DNA of 64,000 nucleotides from Theocolax elegans (taxonomy: Eukaryota > Arthropoda > Insecta > Hymenoptera > Cerocephalidae): NCBI GenBank assembly GCA_026168455.1, contig CM047428.1:36856121-36920120 (forward strand), given 5' to 3'. The translations under genes and the position numbers were made by a program. This document shows positions 10,295 to 21,640 of this stretch, piece by piece (position 1 is the stretch's first letter; each line of letters begins with the position of its first letter). The notes under the pieces were generated by a model. That model was not told where the DNA came from, did not search any database, and worked only from the letters and a program-made list of their open reading frames with translations.

Positions 10295-10883
10295 ATGGAG
10301 TATGTGATAGATGTCCGAGGTTTTAAGATTACTGTAAACGAGTTCGTCTCCAAAGAGGTAGCCATTATACCTCTGGAGGAAGATCCATAATCATCAGTTT
10401 TCCTCATTAAACCACCTCATCCATGGGAACAATTATTGGAGGAAAATAATTCTGAAAATCGATGGTTGGAACTAAACCACCACGGGATTCTTTGGAGATC
10501 AGGTTCGATACCGTATGAAGAAGTTAGCCGTACAATTCGTACCATTGTTGAAGACTCACGAGTGTACGTCAAGGGACTAGAAAAGTCAAAATGGCTAAAA
10601 AGAATATTAGCTGAAAAGTAAGTAGCTTAATTAAAACAAATCATAAAATTCAAAAATTATGTACATGAATTTATGAACTTTTTCTTTTTTATAGATCTGT
10701 TCAAAACATTGAAGATTTGGGTTATCCATTTCTCAAGAAGTTATCCGTTGAGTCAATATCATGCACTAATCATATACGGAATGTGTGTATTCAACTTGCG
10801 CTTTTCGGAACGCCCTTGCCATGAAGAAATGGTTAATTGAACATAATCATGCTAATAAAAATGTTAATTTAATGTACATTTAG
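10295..10883 (+). pseudogene. Small spliced gene of unknown function, MEYVIDV family
   Basis: The ATG at 10295 opens with MEYVIDVRGF, an N-terminus I recognise from numerous uncharacterised proteins in insect, chiefly hymenopteran, genomes. An in-frame TAA at 10388 breaks it after 31 codons; the frame then continues to an intron at 10618-10694 (GTAAGT...ATAG). Exon 2 carries a C-x2-H pattern (CTNH) and, after a one-base frame shift near 10795-10805, a conserved-looking tail (RNALAMKKWL) ending at TAG 10883. The early D-x3-F and later H/C residues resemble a nuclease-like fold with a small zinc site, but that is inference. It is disabled by one stop and one frameshift. It is transcribed away from the polymerase-like gene at 2744-4472, with Gypsy-1 inserted between them. 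Confidence 0.6.
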
Positions 10884-10989
10884 ATTTAAGAAAGATATAA
10901 TAAAATTATAAGTGAATAAAGTACTTACTGTATTTACATTGTTATTTAAACCAACTGTGATCATTAAACAAAATCAAAGAAACAAAAGG

Positions 10990-11075
10990 AAAGAAAATTT
11001 ATTGTATGTCGCCCTGAGTATGCCTGGTGGGCTCGTCAGTTGAGTCCAGGCATTTCGTTTCTTGATACAGATGAA
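10990..11075 (+). repeat. Dispersed repeat, about 86 bp (also at 41328-41410, reversed)
   Basis: The sequence around GCCTGGTGGGCTC recurs as its reverse complement at 41328-41410, including the A/T-rich AAATTTATTGTAT edge. It may be the 3' end of a retroposon; no coding capacity. Confidence 0.7.
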
Positions 11076-12526
11076 TGATATAATATAAAAATTTTGTAAA
11101 ACAGCTCTATTCCGACGAGGAAGACATGGGGTATATATGACCCATACTCTTAAATTGATTTCTTATTTTTTCGAAAGTTTGAGCAGCGTACCGATTGAAA
11201 AATCACATGAGATTTTGGCATGAGATTCACGTGAGATTTTGTATTAGAGGAGATAATCAATCTCTTGCCCTCTCTCCAATATATCTAAAATGGTGTCAAC
11301 TGAGTTTTCTTCTTCCATTATGTCGTCGATTGATAAACTTTACCAAAGATCGATTTATGTTATACACTTGATGCGGCGGCAGCGGCTAGTCGCGCTTGTT
11401 CAGGATCGATCATTCTTTTGTGGTGGGGCATGTAGTCAATATGATAGGGGTGGCGGCAGCTAGCCGGGCTATAATATAGCCGACATGAACGCCGAAGAGA
11501 AGCGACAGCGTGGTAAACATGGTGGAAAGTGAGTGCTCCAGATGGAGGCCAGATGGAGGCCTCGCGTGCATGGTATCATAACCATCCTTCACCTTGCGTT
11601 GAACCTGATCCTCGATACGTGACTCTACACCGAATCTTGTTTTCTCGTGATTTTGCAGCTGACGGGAGATCAAATGACTAATTTAGTGCACTTTTTTCCA
11701 TAATGGCTGCTGAAACACGACTTTTATTTTTCGCCGAGAAAATCATGTAGTACGTTTTTATTTGCCGACAAGTTACAACAAGCTTTGTTTCGCCACAAAA
11801 GTCACAGCATGTCCTTATTTACCGTAACTTTCTGTAACCATGCCTGTTTTTGTATGTATTACGATACATACTTATCCAATATTTATTTAGAGATATTTGA
11901 GTAACTAATCTAAAATATATTTATAAAGTTTTTACTTACAATCTCGTATTCCTCCAATCCATGACGCAGCTTGTTTCTTAAAGTTCGTTTTGTCAAATAA
12001 ATAGCATATTCGACATTTTCAGGAGTGCGATGTTGCCATGGCCAGTAATAAGGTGACTAAATATAAAAATAATTGAATTATTTATTTATCACAAGATAAA
12101 ATATATTACAATTAATTTTATAATTCACGTATTCATGTATCAGAAAAGGCAGTTTGTTTATATTTATGAATCAATCTATAATTAAAGAATGTCCTCAATT
12201 ATTTCATATGAAACGGCTCACTAATATCTTTGAACAATCGTATTATAATTTCAGTCAGGAATAAACAAAAATTATTTATTTTACTCAACAGATTGTAAAA
12301 CATTACTGTTTGGTCTTTATTATGAATACTTAAAGATCATTTTGTTTGAATGGCTACAGTGTATGTATTTTTCAAGATGTTAAAATATTATAAGCAATGC
12401 CTGAAGAAGCTGGGAAAGGCAGCGAAATGTTGCAATAAATTATATATAGCTGAACATGACAATTCTAGATAAAACTCACTATATTTTACTATTGCTGTAA
12501 CAATTTAAAATTTAAATATTGCGAAT
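11076..12526. other. No gene recognised
   Basis: About 1.4 kb without a supported gene. 11380-11640 is locally GC-richer and contains short open frames with no recognisable domain. The rest is AT-rich unique-looking sequence. Confidence 0.5.
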
Positions 12527-12539
12527 AAACTGCAAATAT

Positions 12540-12751
12540 GAGGCCTGCGATGGCTCGGTCGGTAGGGCGTCGGGCTCGTAATCTGGAGGTGTCCCAGGTT
12601 AGATTCCCGGCCCCGGCCGATTAATACAAGCACCACTGGTGAATGTATTTTCACCAAGTGCTTTCTTCACCAAGACATCGTATGACCTCTGTCGTTGATT
12701 AGCACCGGTTTGGGAGCATAAAAAGAGCGACGTTAAAATAATAATAAAAAA
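12540..12751 (+). mobile_element. tRNA-derived SINE
   Basis: A tRNA-like head has an A box (TGGCTCGGTCGG) and a B box (GGTTAGATTCC), i.e. an internal RNA polymerase III promoter. The tail ends GAGCGACGTTAAAATAATAA plus an A-run. Imperfect target duplications AAACTGCAAATAT (12527-12539) and AAACTGTAAATAT (12752-12764) flank it. The 3' tail and the middle AAGCACCACTG are shared with the larger SINE at 31981-32421, so both probably used the same LINE machinery. Confidence 0.85.
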
Positions 12752-12764
12752 AAACTGTAAATAT

Positions 12765-14089
12765 ATTGCTAAAATTATCATTAAAACTATTACCAATGTA
12801 TTGAGATTATATAATAATCTATATGGTAAATCTTTAGTCAAACATTGATGTTTGGAAGATTTTAACTATACTATCGCCAATCTTTAAATACAGAAAGAAG
12901 TGCATATAATACGGAGGGATTTCATCCTTTGGGTTAAGCTTTTCTTGTGACCAAGTTAAGGATAGCAGGGTCCCATGCAGTCACTATCCGTGACTACTAC
13001 CACTCGCAGGATTATTTATTGACTGATAGGGCAGCCAGGCTTTGCAAATTAGGTAAGCCCGGGTTCCTATATCCTAAATTCAGTGGCAATCACTTATAGC
13101 AGTATCTTATCCTAGTTCATTTTGTGTACCTCCGTGAGTTCCCCATTCATCAGCCTGAGCAATTATGTTACGAAGAAGAAATAACCTTCGAGAAGCCCAG
13201 TTTCAGAGTATCAGAAGTATAAGAAGTTGTTCTCTTTCACCGGCAAATATCATTTATAGATTATACCCCTTCCATGCATCTAAAAAAGCCATTAATAGTC
13301 CTCCAATTTACACTCTACTTGCATCCCACCTATAAGTTATAGTGTAAATGATGTGTTGTGTGCTTTACCGTATCCTAGACGAGAGCTCTTGTGGGAAATT
13401 AATTTTTGTAAGTCTGCCTTATGGGTTCATATGGGAAATTAATTGATTAATTTGAATTAATTAATTGCTTGATTGATATTACTTTTTATATGGTGTTTCT
13501 ATACAAAATTCATTTTTTGGACTTTCAATTTATGAGTTTGAATGAGATATTCGCTTTTTCTATTTCCACCTGTAGTGGTTTTACAAAAACTAATTTTTTG
13601 CATTTTAAGCGTATGACTCTTTAAATTCAAATTGTATTTTAGTATTTAGTATTGCGACTAATAGATGTATTAGCTTTAATTTATTTGTATTATATTTTAA
13701 TTTGCTGACTTACTGTGATATTTTATAAATGTAATATCATTATGTATTATTGTGTTTACACAAGCTTTTATATAGTGCAACCTGCAGACTTTCCTCGATT
13801 TGCTTTTTCAGATAAAGTAAATAAAAAAAGGAGAAATAACAAATAAATCGATAAATACATTTTTATTTTAAATTACTCACGCATGAACATTGAAAATGCT
13901 TATTATATTCAAAAATTTGAGTAGAGAGCTTGAACGCGAAAAAAACACGTTTTTCTGCAATTAATCCAAATTTATCATATATGCATAAGAACTTCAAGAA
14001 AACGAAATGTTCTTTACATAATAACAAAACTTGTTTTTATGAAACACTTTACAAAAACTTAGAGCTAACTTAATAAAGAGGAAATTTTT
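12765..14089. other. No gene recognised
   Basis: About 1.3 kb of AT-rich sequence. I found no open frame or repeat that I can assign. Confidence 0.5.
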
Positions 14090-14635
14090 TTCTGCATTAT
14101 AGAGTTTCACCTACTAGCTTTTTCAAAAGCTTTTTATGTGCATTCAAAATTAGTATTGAAAGCAGCGAATAAAAAAACTATTATCCAGAATGTGTAAGAA
14201 AAGAAACAAGCATTATGTATTAATTATTAAATATCTTCCATAAATCCATTTCAAACAAGGAGCTCAAGAAAATTACTACCGCTTTGGCCAAAATTTAAAA
14301 TAGTTTAAAATTTGTATTCAGGCTCTCGAGGATGCATAATAAGATTTTTTGTAAGTAGGAAATTTTTTTCTGCATTATAGAGTTTCACCTACTAGCTTTT
14401 TCAAAAGCTTTTTATGTGCATTCAAAAATTAGTATTGAAAGCAGCGAATAAAAAAACTATTATCCAGAATGTTGTAAAGAAAAGAAAACAAGCATTATGT
14501 ATTAATTATTAAATATCTTCCATAAATACATTTCAAACAAGGAGCTCAAGAAAATTACTACCGCATTGCCAAATTTAAAATAGTTTAAAATTTGTATTCA
14601 GGCTCTCGAGGATGCATAATAAGATTTTTTGTAAG
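14090..14635. repeat. Tandem direct duplication, period 268 bp
   Basis: 14090-14357 is repeated at 14358-14635. The copies differ by scattered substitutions and one-base indels in A-runs. No coding content. Confidence 0.9.
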
Positions 14636-15639
14636 CAATCTTATGCAGCATGTACAACACTTTTCGCTATTAACGAGTATCCACCACGTTATCCAAATAT
14701 ACCTATAGATTGCACAAACAAGTTATTTTATCAATTTAAATATCCCCGTATTAAAATTTTCAAATTATGAAATTACTCTATATTAAATTTGTAACGATAA
14801 GGAAAACTAGTTATTTTTAAATTAAAAAACTATATATAGTTTATTATAAATCTTACAGTAAAACTTTAGAACTAAATTTTGAAAATTAATATTCAATTAT
14901 TATTATATATACCAAGAAAGATCAAAATTTAATCAAATCGAATATACTATATTATAAGAATTTAAAATAATATTCACACACATTATAAGAAGTTATAAGA
15001 GTGATTGTTTTTAATTTTTATCAATAACTAAAAGAGTTTATGAGGAAGTTTGGCACTAGAGCGCTATTCTATACAGTACTACAAAGAACTTGTCAAATTT
15101 TCGTCCAAATTCAAATGTTCATCTTTTTGATGAGGGGAAGTGAGCCTTTTCGCATAGATGGCGTCTTCCTCTTACGCATGCTCGCGTTCCTGGACAGGTC
15201 CTTTTTTTGCTGCTTTTTATGGGGACGGTGGGCTCTTGTTGTTGTGGGGTGGGGCTGGGCAGTCGTACTAGATCTAGCCTAGCTAGAACTGCCTCCAGCT
15301 TCTCCTCACACGGTCGAACACCGGCTCTTGGCTGAACGAACCGTCCACGGCCTCGTCCTCGCTTCAGAGCTGATGCTGCCTGCCCTGTTCTATCCATCTA
15401 CAATTTGTTTTACGTTACTAACTATAGCCTAACCACACTAACTTTCCTTTGATTTCGCCATTTTTACTTTAGTCGCGAGAATCTATTGTTTGCGCGGTCT
15501 AAGCTGCATTCTTTACGGGCTATTCCCTAAAATGGATGTAATGGGTGGCTGCTTCCAGGGGCGACCTCTTTTCGTTGGGGGGCATCATTTTTTGAATTAT
15601 TTTGGGTGGTTTGGGCTCTTTTTGGTTGTGGGACGGGAA
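14636..15639. other. No gene recognised; G/C-rich island at 15120-15400
   Basis: 14636-15040 is AT-rich. 15120-15400 is GC-richer with overlapping short frames on both strands but no domain I recognise. It lies downstream (minus sense) of the Gypsy fragment at 15640-16926 and may be its 3' untranslated part. Confidence 0.4.
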
Positions 15640-16926
15640 TATTTGGGGTGAGAGTTGGGACATTGCGCGGTGCAATGTGGCGTTTCAAATCTATTATATG
15701 CACTTTAATTTACCGTTTCGTTTGTACATCTTCTATCAAATAAACTGTGGGTGAGAATACTTGAATGATTTTTGTGGGGCCTATAAATTTGGGGGCTTGT
15801 TTGGCTGCTATAAAGTTGTCTGCTGATGATAAGATGCGGTTTCGGTACCTAACTAGGTCTCCTAATTGATATTGTATATCGCGTCTGCCTTTGTTATAGT
15901 ACTTGGCTTGTCTGGCTATTGCTAAATCAATATGCCTTTTTACTAAATCATATATTATGGAGAGTTTGTGTAGACGTTCTATCCACTGATCGGTATCTGG
16001 GGCTGGTATTTGCTTCGGGGATTCTATATGTTTTCGTAGCAGAGCTACTGGGGTGGGATTTCTGCCTAAGTTGAGGAATGCTGGGCTATATTTGGTTGAA
16101 AAGTGCAAAACTGTATTTAGAGCGAAATTAAATTCTTCGAGATATCTATCCCAGTCTCGGTGATCCTCTGCTAAAGAATTGTTTATCATCGGTTTTATGT
16201 TTCTGTTAACTCGCTGTACGGGATTTGCTTGTGCAAAATATGGCGGAATGGTTATCTGTACTATTCCGTATTGTTAGTCGCTCGGTAACCAATTTATTGG
16301 CAAATTCTGTCCCATTATTTGTTACGATATATTTGGGACAACCCCATCTATTAATAATGAGTTTGTCGAAGGCTTGTAGAACACTCTTTGCATCAGCTCG
16401 TCGTAGAGATTTCATCTCTATACATCGGATGAAGAGGTCTTCAAACACTATTATGTATTTGAACCCTTGCTTCGTTGGCCGTTTTGGTCCCATGATGTCT
16501 GCTGCTACCACTGCCCATGGTTGGCTTATGTTACGTCCTTCCATTAGACCTGGTGGGGCTTGTTGGCTGCTTTTATGCGCTTGGCATTCTTTGCATGTTT
16601 TTACATAATTGCACGTATCGTAATACATGCCTGGCCAATAGTAATGCGTAGCTAGTTTTGCGTAGGTCTTGTCGATACCTAAACCTGGGACGTGATGCAT
16701 TGCTTTTTTGCGATGTACAAATTTTATGTTGTAATTTTGCAAGATCGTATTCCAACGAGCTAACCTATCAGCTGGATCTTTGAGTTGGTTTAGTCAAAGA
16801 AGGCTGTGATGGTCCGTGATAACCTTGAACTTTTCACCTAGCAGGTATCCTTTGAGCCTTTCTACGGACCAGAGAACTGCTAAGCATTCTTCCTCTGTGA
16901 CCGTGTAATTACTCGCAGTTATTTAT
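15640..16926 (-). pseudogene. Gypsy pol fragment (RNase H end and integrase), broken
   Basis: On the minus strand, in order: the end of RNase H (TVTEEECLAV and ITDHHSLLWL, about 16926-16770, with breaks); the integrase HHCC zinc domain (YYWPGMY and CKECQAHK) and catalytic core with AADIMGP and VTNNGTEFANK (16206-16742); then after a frame change the integrase C-terminal part with a basic tail (15710-16189), ending near 15640 after an in-frame stop. The first D (AADIMGP) and second position (TNNGTEF, where families usually have SDxGTEF) are visible; the second D reads as N, so catalysis is lost. Gag, protease, most RT and LTRs are missing. It is a different family from Gypsy-1 and Gypsy-2. Confidence 0.85.
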
Positions 16927-16973
16927 TCAGTCAGTTATTTTTAAAACTACAGCTAAAATAGAATTTCGGCAAT

Positions 16974-17706
16974 ATGTCGGGTAACTGTAGGATACACGTT
17001 TTGAGAGATTTAAAACATCGCGACAAGAGAAGATTAATTAATTCGAAACAAAGTGTAAGAGTGTCAACGTTTCATACCTCTTCGTCTTTCTACCTACAAA
17101 TAATCGACGAAATTGAAGCATACAATGCCCAACGGAAGGAAATCAACGAGTATTACGAAGTAGTACCGAAATACATTCACACCGAAAAAATTGTGTTTGA
17201 AAATAATCAAGAAAGAGTAGTCATTGTACCTGTCACTAGTAAATTAAATTATGTAGACATTTATGTAAGTATACAAAGAAATTTAAACAATGATAATGAA
17301 AATTAATTTAATAATTTAATAATTTATTAATATTATTTTTTCAGCCAAGTCAGTTTATAGCTATAAAGGTAAACGGTGAATGGGGATGATATATCACGGA
17401 TGACGTCATCGAACGCTGTAGATCGGTAGACACTGGAGATAGTATCGAACTTACCCAAGACGTAATAGAAAATTGAATCTATGACTTGGACGATCGTTTC
17501 ATGCTGCTACCCTCGAGAGTCAAACTATGTGGACTTTCAAACATATTGCCAAAAACTGATAAACCGCATTGACGGACCGTCAAAGCTTGCAAAATTATGA
17601 AGGACGTAATGACTGATCGAAAGTTAACCGCAATTTCTCTGCATAAAGGACTATTTCACGACTCTGCGTATACTTCCTTAATGTGTCAAAATAACGATAA
17701 TACGTA
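16974..17706 (+). pseudogene. Tudor-domain-like gene fragment, broken
   Basis: The open frame at 16974-17306 reads into a canonical 5' splice site (GTAAGT at about 17266); a 3' site (TTTTTTCAG) ends near 17344. The first exon has FHTSSSFYLQI...INEYY, the shape of the opening strand of an extended Tudor domain. A second V-x-PSQF-like opening spans the splice junction, and LDDRFMLLPSRVKLCGL resembles the helix-to-strand end of an extended Tudor domain. In-frame stops (near 17388, 17477 and 17570) disable it. Tudor proteins bind methyl-arginine on piRNA-pathway Piwi proteins; whether this is a host gene relic or element-carried is not decidable here. The assignment rests on pattern similarity only. 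Confidence 0.45.
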
Positions 17707-17959
17707 GCATTACACGTTAGCAACCGACACACCTTGTTAATATTAAAAATAAAAACTCTTACCTTGGAAACGTTATATTATTGTTATTAGAACTTAAAAT
17801 TTGAAAATAATTACATGTTTGAAATATAAATGATGATAGTGATGATGATCAAGAACCCCTAATAAAACAAATGAAAAAGTATACGCCTCAATGTGATGAT
17901 GATCATCAAAATTCTAAAGACAGATGATAATTTCGATTTTATAAGTAAAGCATATATAA
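17707..17959. other. Non-coding, ATG/ATC-rich patch
   Basis: AT-rich with two short GATGATGATC clusters near 17840 and 17895. No gene. Confidence 0.4.
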
Positions 17960-17963
17960 ATGC

Positions 17964-18525
17964 GAGATTCCATGTGAAGTGATCCAGGTAAAAAATAGAA
18001 TTTTGTTTTAATGTATGAAATCAGTAGAAAACTACTTGAATAGAGTGTAGCTAAATTTTTAGACCTAAATTTCAATTAGTACCAGAGCTGTAACCAATCA
18101 AAAAATCGAATTTTTTTAAAAAAATGACTTATTGGCCATTTTTATCACTACATAACTCAAAATCTAACAATTTTTTCTTATATACATTAAATTTGAAGAA
18201 GTTTATAAATTTCAAGAAGAATCTGTTGAAATATTTCATTTATATTAGTTTAACACATTGAATATAGTTATATTTAATAAAAACCTTTATAGTAAAAAAA
18301 AGGGTTGTACGATCAAAAATATTTTATTCATCCAAGAATCTAATTCATCGATGATTAATTACCTTCAATATGGTGCAAAGTTTGAGTGCGGCAGAGCATT
18401 TCAGACAAAGTTATGGTGTTTTTAGGCAAATTTCTTACAAAAAGAGAGCAAATGCATTTTATGAAAAAAACAGAATAACCGTATATTTGCATTCAATCAA
18501 CATGGCACTATTATTCTTCAATAAT
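17964..18525 (+). mobile_element. MITE arm, ATTCCATGTGAAGTG family (copy 1)
   Basis: Starts GAGATTCCATGTGAAGTG and runs to about 18525; the whole stretch recurs inverted at 30625-31172. Its end motif resembles the terminal ATTCCACGTGAAGTGG of the palindromic element at 40156-41151. Non-coding; only one arm is present here. Confidence 0.75.
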
Positions 18526-18599
18526 ACAAAAACTAGCAACAGATACCTCGCTCACTAACGCTCACTCGGTTGTATTTTGATCGTGCTTATTTTAGATGA

Positions 18600-19022
18600 G
18601 TATATGTAAAATAGTTACTCAGCCTTTTTTCTTTTAAGTTAAATGTGACATTTTTATGTTCATTTTTTAAATGAAAAACATTACATTTTTTAAATAATTA
18701 GTAAACCAATTGGGTTTATCAAGGCAGAAATAGCATTTTTATAGATACACCAAATTCGCTGTGTAAAGTTGAAGTTTATATGCATATAAATTTAAATTTT
18801 CTTGGATTAAAGCCCTTCGACAACTTTTATCCTGCAAGGAGTTTTTTGCATTTGCACCTGTTTTAAGCCTATTTTTGATAATATTTTAATATTTTACTTA
18901 ATGAATGTGTTAAAAATCATCAAAAAAGAATATTTTTTATAATATATTTTATAAACATGCCATTTCACATAATATTTTATAAAAATTACAAAAATATTTT
19001 TATAACCGTACTCTACCCTTAA
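18600..19022. mobile_element. Partial TTAA-type MITE
   Basis: Matches the right 500 bp of the complete element at 38485-39170, ending CTCTACCCTTAA at 19022. The left end is missing. Confidence 0.75.
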
Positions 19023-19070
19023 CACCAACAATAATAATTTGCGCATTGCGAAGAGGATTATGGTATAATT

Positions 19071-20496
19071 AATGTGGTGACTGAGATGTCGTTTTTGTAA
19101 AAAAAAATTGAGAAATAAACAAAATATGATAGTTAACTACCAAAGTTTTAAAATTAATCAAAATTTCTTTAAAATTACATGTAACTACTATTGTACAGAC
19201 GATTGAAAAGAGTGTGAGAACTCGATATATTTTGTGTCGACTTTCCAATATTTTGGTTTTTTAAAAGAGGTTACAGATTAAAAAAAACATCAAAGACAGA
19301 ACTGAAAATAAAGTTCAACTGAAAACTTGATCATCTAATGACTATCAATTAATTCGTGACATTCAAAGAATCCGTCAAATGTCAATCATTCGTGAGATTT
19401 CGACTCCATTTTCATCATTATTGCAGGGGTCCTTTATAGTATATGAGCGGGCAATCGTTTCAAAAAGGCGTCTCGAATCTTGATCTCGCGTAGACGAGTT
19501 GAAAAGATGTGAGAACTCCATATGTTTTGTGTCGACTTTCCAATGTTTTCGTTTTATTTGATAATTTTAAATAACTATTTATACATTATTGGATGAGAGT
19601 GAGGCTCTTGGATAGTGTATTTGATGAAAACCTGATGTCGTTTCTGCAGACCAAGACATGTTGTACTGAAGTCATTTAGATTTTTCGTGTATAGTTATAA
19701 CACACGCTCCGTAAAATATATTTATGCTTCCAGCGTTAGCCAACATATGAATATTGTATTCGACTCCTACGGCGAGGATGTAATGTGGTGACTGAGAATG
19801 TCGTTTTTGTAAAAAAAAATTGAGAAATAAACAAAATATGATAGTTTAACTACCAAAGTTTTAAAATTAATCAAAATTTCTTTAAAATTACATGTAACTA
19901 CTATTGTACAGACGATTGAAAAGAGTGTGAGAAAACTCGATATATTTTGTGTCGACTTTCCAATATTTTGGTTTTTTAAAAGAGGTTACAGATTAAAAAA
20001 AACATCAAAGACAGAACTGAAAATAAAGTTCAACTGAAAACTTGATCATCTAATGACTATCAATTAATTCGTGACATTCAAAGAATCCGTCAAATGTCAA
20101 TCATTCGTGAGATTTCGACTCCATTTTCATCATTATTGCAGGGGTCCTTTATAGTATATGAGCGGGCAATCGTTTCAAAAAGGCGTCTCGAATCTTGATC
20201 TCGCGTAGACGAGTTGAAAAGATGTGAGAACTCCATATGTTTTGTGTCGACTTTCCAATGTTTTCGTTTTATTTGATAATTTTAAATAACTATTTATACA
20301 TTATTGGATGAGAGTGAGGCTCTTGGATAGTGTATTTGATGAAAACCTGATGTCGTTTCTGCAGACCAAGACATGTTGTACTGAAGTCATTTAGATTTTT
20401 CGTGTATAGTTATAACACACGCTCCGTAAAATATATTTATGCTTCCAGCGTTAGCCAACATATGAATATTGTATTCGACTCCTACGGCGAGGATGT
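19071..20496. repeat. Tandem direct duplication, period about 711 bp
   Basis: 19071-19781 is repeated at 19782-20496. The copies differ by four inserted bases in short runs (for example GAGATG versus GAGAATG). Each unit also contains two diverged internal copies of a GAAAAGA...TGTGTCGACTTTCCAAT segment (near 19203 and 19497). Non-coding. Confidence 0.92.
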
Positions 20497-21640
20497 GCTG
20501 GTAAGGTATACATTTCAAGAATCATATATTTTTTCAATGCATGATCCATTTAATAGTAACATAATAAGGGCTCTGTAACAGTGTAAGTTAAAGAAAGAAA
20601 AGTATACTGTTAAATTTTGACGCTAATAATGATAGAATTAAATACAAAAAGAAAATAAATATGACAAAGAGTAAAAAATATATATATATATTGTGTCTGT
20701 GTAAAAATAATTATTATAGGTTATTACAAAGAAGGTGTGTGTGCGTGTGTTCAGAAAGAAAGTGAAATATGTCCATATATTTAATATATTTAAAATGCAC
20801 ACACATAAAATAATTTCCATTTGGGGGGATATCGTAATTTTAAATAAATTGATGTAATATAATGTGTTTACAGAATACATAAAATATAAGCATGTTATAT
20901 ACTCTCATAAATTATATTTTTCTTTAATGGCGGTGGTAACATTTTTTATAAAGTGGTATATAATACTGTCGTTGTGTTATATATGGTTTTAATTTGTATG
21001 TGAATGTAGTATTATTTCAAAGTGATGGTTTTTATAATGCATATTTAAAAATTTTGGTATTTAATAGAATCTGTATAGTAATTGTTATTATAAAATTGAG
21101 TGTTATGAAAATCATTTTTTACGCACGTTGGGTGGGTGATTGTATCTAAATGGCGGCTCTGTCGAAATATTTTATACATGATATATGCAAATATAATTCT
21201 AATTGTAAAATTTTAACAAATTTAAGTTTTTAAATAATAATTTTAAATACCTGTTTATACGTTATTATAAGAATTAAACTTTCGGTCGTTGTATTTTGGG
21301 AAACTCTGATTCTTTTTAGAAGTCGAACGGCAGGCTATTATCACTTATTTTGCATATTTATTTTAATGATTCAGTAGTAGTAATATTTCAATGGATTTTT
21401 CTTATATTTCATTTTTTTATTTATTATAACTAATGTAATGATTTGTCATTTACAATATGATATGTTGCAGCCGATTTTCAATTGTATTTTAATGATTTTC
21501 AGTGCAAACAATTATTAATTATTTTGCATATTCACTTTAATCATTCAATAGTTGTAATATTTTAATGTTTTTTTTCATACTTCCATTTTTATTTATTTAT
21601 AAAATTTATATAAAATGTGTATAAATTTTCGTCTACACAT
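20497..21640. other. AT-rich non-coding sequence
   Basis: No gene. 21340-21428 and 21522-21604 are diverged copies of the same 80-bp TTTTGCATATT...TTTATT segment. TA and TG short runs lie at 20680-20750. It probably contains the 3' end of the Helitron, but I could not identify a CTRR-hairpin terminus. Confidence 0.4.

Noticed and set aside
11100..11650. Possible transposase remnant on either strand
   Set aside because: Translations show no DDE-type or piggyBac-like motif I could support.
13000..13400. Possible retrotransposon remnant
   Set aside because: No motif recognised on either strand.
15119..15397. Overlapping open frames on both strands in a GC-rich patch
   Set aside because: No domain, start context or strand preference; shadows of GC-rich composition.
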